DNA of 24,016 bases, taken from assembly GCA_020741375.1 (NCBI GenBank), contig DYZF01000244.1, positions 1 through 24,016 on the forward strand. Reading direction: 5' to 3'. Positions within the stretch are counted from its first letter, which is position 1; each line of letters opens with the position of its first letter. The position numbers and the translations under genes were made by a program. The notes below the pieces were generated by a model. That model had not been told where the DNA came from, ran no database searches, and worked only from the letters and a program-made list of their open reading frames with translations. Positions 22,003 through 24,016 of this stretch are shown piece by piece. This DNA comes from Tessaracoccus flavescens (GTDB lineage: Bacteria; Actinomycetota; Actinomycetes; Propionibacteriales; Propionibacteriaceae).

Positions 22003-23502
22003 ATGACTGCGCGAAAGATCGGCGTTACCGAGCTAGTGCTTCGGGACGCGCATCAGAGTTTGATGGCAACCCGCATGGCCATGGAAGACATGGTTGCTGC
22101 GTGCGAGGACATCGATCAGGCTGGCTACTGGTCAGTCGAGTGTTGGGGCGGCGCGACGTTTGACTCCTGCATCCGATTCCTCAATGAAGACCCCTGGAAG
22201 CGGCTGCGTACCTTCCGTGAACTGATGCCCAACTCGCGGCTGCAGATGCTGCTGCGTGGGCAGAACCTCCTTGGCTACCGCCACTACGAAGACATGGTGG
22301 TTGAGAAGTTCGTCGAGAAGTCGGCGGAGAACGGCATGGACGTTTTCCGCGTGTTCGACGCGCTCAACGACCCCCGCAACATGGCCCGCGCAATGCAGGC
22401 GGTCAAGGCCGTCGGCAAGCACGCTCAGGGCACCATTTGCTACACCATCTCCCCGGTCCATACCGTTGAGGGCTACATCAAGCTCGCCGGCCAGCTTCTC
22501 GACATGGGCGCCGAGTCCATCGCTCTGAAGGACATGGCCGCCCTGCTCCAGCCCCAGCCTGCGTACGACATCGTCAAGGGCATCAAGGACACCTACGGTG
22601 ACGTGCAGATCAACGTGCACTGCCACTCGACCACCGGCGTCACGCTGGTGTCGCTCATGAAGGCCATCGAGGCCGGCGCCGACGTCGTCGACACCGCAAT
22701 CTCCTCCATGTCGCTCGGCCCCGGCCACAACCCCACCGAGTCGCTCGTCGCGATGCTCGAGGGCACCGAGTACACCACGGGCCTCGACATGGATCGCCTC
22801 CTTAAGATCCGCGACCACTTCGCCGAGATCCGGCCGAAGTACAAGGAGTTCGAATCGGCCACCCTCGTCGACACCGACATCTTCTCCTCCCAGATCCCCG
22901 GCGGCATGCTCTCCAACATGGAGTCGCAGCTCAAGGCTCAGGGCGCGGGAGACCGCATCCGTGAGGTCATGGAGGAAGTTCCTCGCGTGAAGGCCGATGC
23001 CGGCCACCCGCCGCTGGTGACCCCGTCGTCGCAGATCGTCGGCACTCAGGCCGTGTTCAACGTCCTCATGGGTCGCTACAAGGTCATGACCGGTGAGTTC
23101 GCCGACCTCATGCTGGGCTACTACGGCGAATGCCTCGGTGAGCGCAATCCCGAGGTCATCGAGATGGCTCAGACGCAGGCGAAAAAGGAACCCATCACCG
23201 ACCGCCCGGCAGACCACCTCAAGCCCGAATGGGAAGAGCTGGAAGCCGCCGCATCGAAGCTCGAAGGCTTCGACGGCTCGGAAGAGGACGTCCTCACCAA
23301 CGCCATGTTCCCGGGTGTCGCGCCGAAGTTCTTCCAGACCCGCGCCGAGGGTCCGAAGAGCGTCGCGAAGACCCCTGCGCAGCTGAAGGCCGAGGCCGCA
23401 GCCGCCGCCGGTGGGGGCGAGCGCCCCGGCATCACCGGCCCCGTCAAGTACAACGTCACGATCGCCGGCCGCGAGCACAGCGTCGCCGTCGAGCCCGCCT
23501 AA
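22003..23502 (+). CDS. Methylmalonyl-CoA carboxytransferase 5S subunit
   Basis: A 499-residue subunit of transcarboxylase, which transfers a carboxyl group from carboxybiotin (on the 1.3S subunit) to pyruvate, giving oxaloacetate in the propionate cycle. It follows the Propionibacterium freudenreichii 5S sequence (about 505 residues) along its length. The barrel carries the metal ligands D15 (LVLRDAHQS), K176 (carbamylated lysine in SIALKDMAALL), H206 and H208 (VHCHSTTG). Start at ATG 22003 has GGATGG 6 nt upstream; ATG 21994 is an alternative. The related oxaloacetate decarboxylase or pyruvate carboxylase domains are less likely because of the adjacent 12S gene. Followed after 8 bp by that gene. 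Confidence 0.95.
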   Translation: MTARKIGVTELVLRDAHQSLMATRMAMEDMVAACEDIDQAGYWSVECWGGATFDSCIRFLNEDPWKRLRTFRELMPNSRLQMLLRGQNLLGYRHYEDMVVEKFVEKSAENGMDVFRVFDALNDPRNMARAMQAVKAVGKHAQGTICYTISPVHTVEGYIKLAGQLLDMGAESIALKDMAALLQPQPAYDIVKGIKDTYGDVQINVHCHSTTGVTLVSLMKAIEAGADVVDTAISSMSLGPGHNPTESLVAMLEGTEYTTGLDMDRLLKIRDHFAEIRPKYKEFESATLVDTDIFSSQIPGGMLSNMESQLKAQGAGDRIREVMEEVPRVKADAGHPPLVTPSSQIVGTQAVFNVLMGRYKVMTGEFADLMLGYYGECLGERNPEVIEMAQTQAKKEPITDRPADHLKPEWEELEAAASKLEGFDGSEEDVLTNAMFPGVAPKFFQTRAEGPKSVAKTPAQLKAEAAAAAGGGERPGITGPVKYNVTIAGREHSVAVEPA

Positions 23503-23510
23503 GGAGAACA

Positions 23511-24016
23511 ATGGCTAAGGAACACACCATGGCTGAGCGCCTCGCTCAGCTCGAGGAACGCCGCGCCAAGGTTGAAGCCGGCGGTGGTGAGGACAAGCTG
23601 GAGAAGCAGCGCGCCAAGGGCAAGATGACCGCCCGCGACCGCGTCTCCGCGCTCGTCGACGAGGGCTCCTTCCAGGAGACCGGCGCCTTCCGTCGCAACC
23701 GCACCACCACCTTCGGGATGGACAAGGCCGACATGCCGGCCGACGGCGTCGTCACGGGCTCGGGCTATGTGCTCGGCCGCCCCGTGCACATTGCGTCGCA
23801 GGATTTCACCGTCATGGGTGGCTCCGCGGGCGAGGCCCACTCGATCAAGGTCACCGAGGCGCTCGAAGCCTCGCTGCAGACCGGCACCCCGTTCGTCTTC
23901 ATCAACGATTCGGGCGGCGCCCGCGTCCAGGAAGGCATCGATTCGCTGTCCGGCTACGGCAAGGTCTTCTACGCCAATGTCCTCCTCTCGGGCGCCGTGC
24001 CGCAGATCTCGATCAT
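23511..24016 (+). CDS. Methylmalonyl-CoA carboxytransferase 12S subunit, 5' part
   Basis: The first 168 residues are visible and the gene runs off the window. The 12S subunit takes the carboxyl from methylmalonyl-CoA onto biotin, releasing propionyl-CoA. The carboxyltransferase fold is evident from EAGGGEDKLEKQRAKGKMTARDR (22-44), SQDFTVMGGSAGEAHS (96-111) and the oxyanion-loop region DSGGARVQEGIDSLSGYG (133-150), as in Propionibacterium 12S and in acyl-CoA carboxylase beta chains. AAGGAG overlaps the 5S stop region 4 nt before the ATG, so the two genes are one operon. Start could also be ATG 23529. Confidence 0.95.
   Translation, partial: MAKEHTMAERLAQLEERRAKVEAGGGEDKLEKQRAKGKMTARDRVSALVDEGSFQETGAFRRNRTTTFGMDKADMPADGVVTGSGYVLGRPVHIASQDFTVMGGSAGEAHSIKVTEALEASLQTGTPFVFINDSGGARVQEGIDSLSGYGKVFYANVLLSGAVPQISI

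Noticed and set aside
22132..23511. 459-codon open frame on the minus strand opposite transcarboxylase 5S
   Set aside because: It is the antisense shadow of a strongly conserved gene, with Asp/Gly/His/Leu-rich composition typical of high-GC antisense frames and no domain.
1..24016. CRISPR arrays, tRNA or rRNA genes, insertion sequences
   Set aside because: I saw no regular spaced repeats, no tRNA-like TTCRA arm sets with matching acceptor stems, and no transposase sequences.

Overview
The window comes from a high-GC actinobacterium, most likely of the Propionibacteriaceae. The strongest clue is the right end: the 5S subunit of methylmalonyl-CoA carboxytransferase (transcarboxylase, hallmark of the Wood-Werkman propionate cycle) followed by the start of its 12S subunit. 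A CsbD-like stress protein and a mycothiol-enzyme-like DinB-fold protein also fit Actinobacteria.

Layout. (a) 1-1979: the 3' end of a PHP-like metal-dependent hydrolase gene coupled by a 4-bp overlap to a short-chain dehydrogenase with an unusual ~100-residue N-terminal extension. (b) 2152-2532: a small ankyrin-repeat protein. (c) 2597-18364: a catabolic locus for a plant oligosaccharide. It contains a CUT1 ABC importer lacking its ATPase (two permeases and a lipoprotein binding protein), a convergent minus-strand operon (GH3 beta-glycosidase, GH43, YesL/DUF624 membrane protein), a LacI-family repressor, and a plus-strand operon (GH42 beta-galactosidase, GH31 alpha-xylosidase, GH1 beta-glucosidase). 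(d) 18342-20658: a scarred stretch with a possible gene remnant, a D-2-hydroxyacid dehydrogenase, a truncated acyltransferase-like membrane gene, and ~850 bp without a credible protein gene but full of inverted repeats, ending in a strong plus-strand terminator. (e) 20659-24016: housekeeping genes, namely a TIGR03086-like protein, CsbD, a small Cys-rich protein and transcarboxylase 5S/12S.

How the genes fit together. None of the glycosidases has a recognisable signal peptide, so I infer that an oligosaccharide is imported whole and dismantled in the cytoplasm. Alpha-xylosidase, beta-galactosidase and two beta-glucosidase-type enzymes, with a GH43 for arabinosyl or xylosyl residues, match what is needed for xyloglucan oligosaccharides. 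Similar 16-bp operator-like dyads (arms ATCGAA/TTCGAT around a 4-bp centre) lie upstream of the importer, upstream of the GH3 operon and between lacI and the GH42 operon. This suggests one LacI repressor controls all three units and itself.

The most interesting unexplained signals are the structured, apparently non-coding region at 20003-20640, including a terminator with an overlapping alternative stem; an 18-bp perfect palindrome in the lacI/GH42 intergenic region; and a 17-codon ORF with a strong ribosome-binding site whose stop overlaps a possible GTG start of the first permease. All calls are from reading the sequence; no database search or folding program was run.
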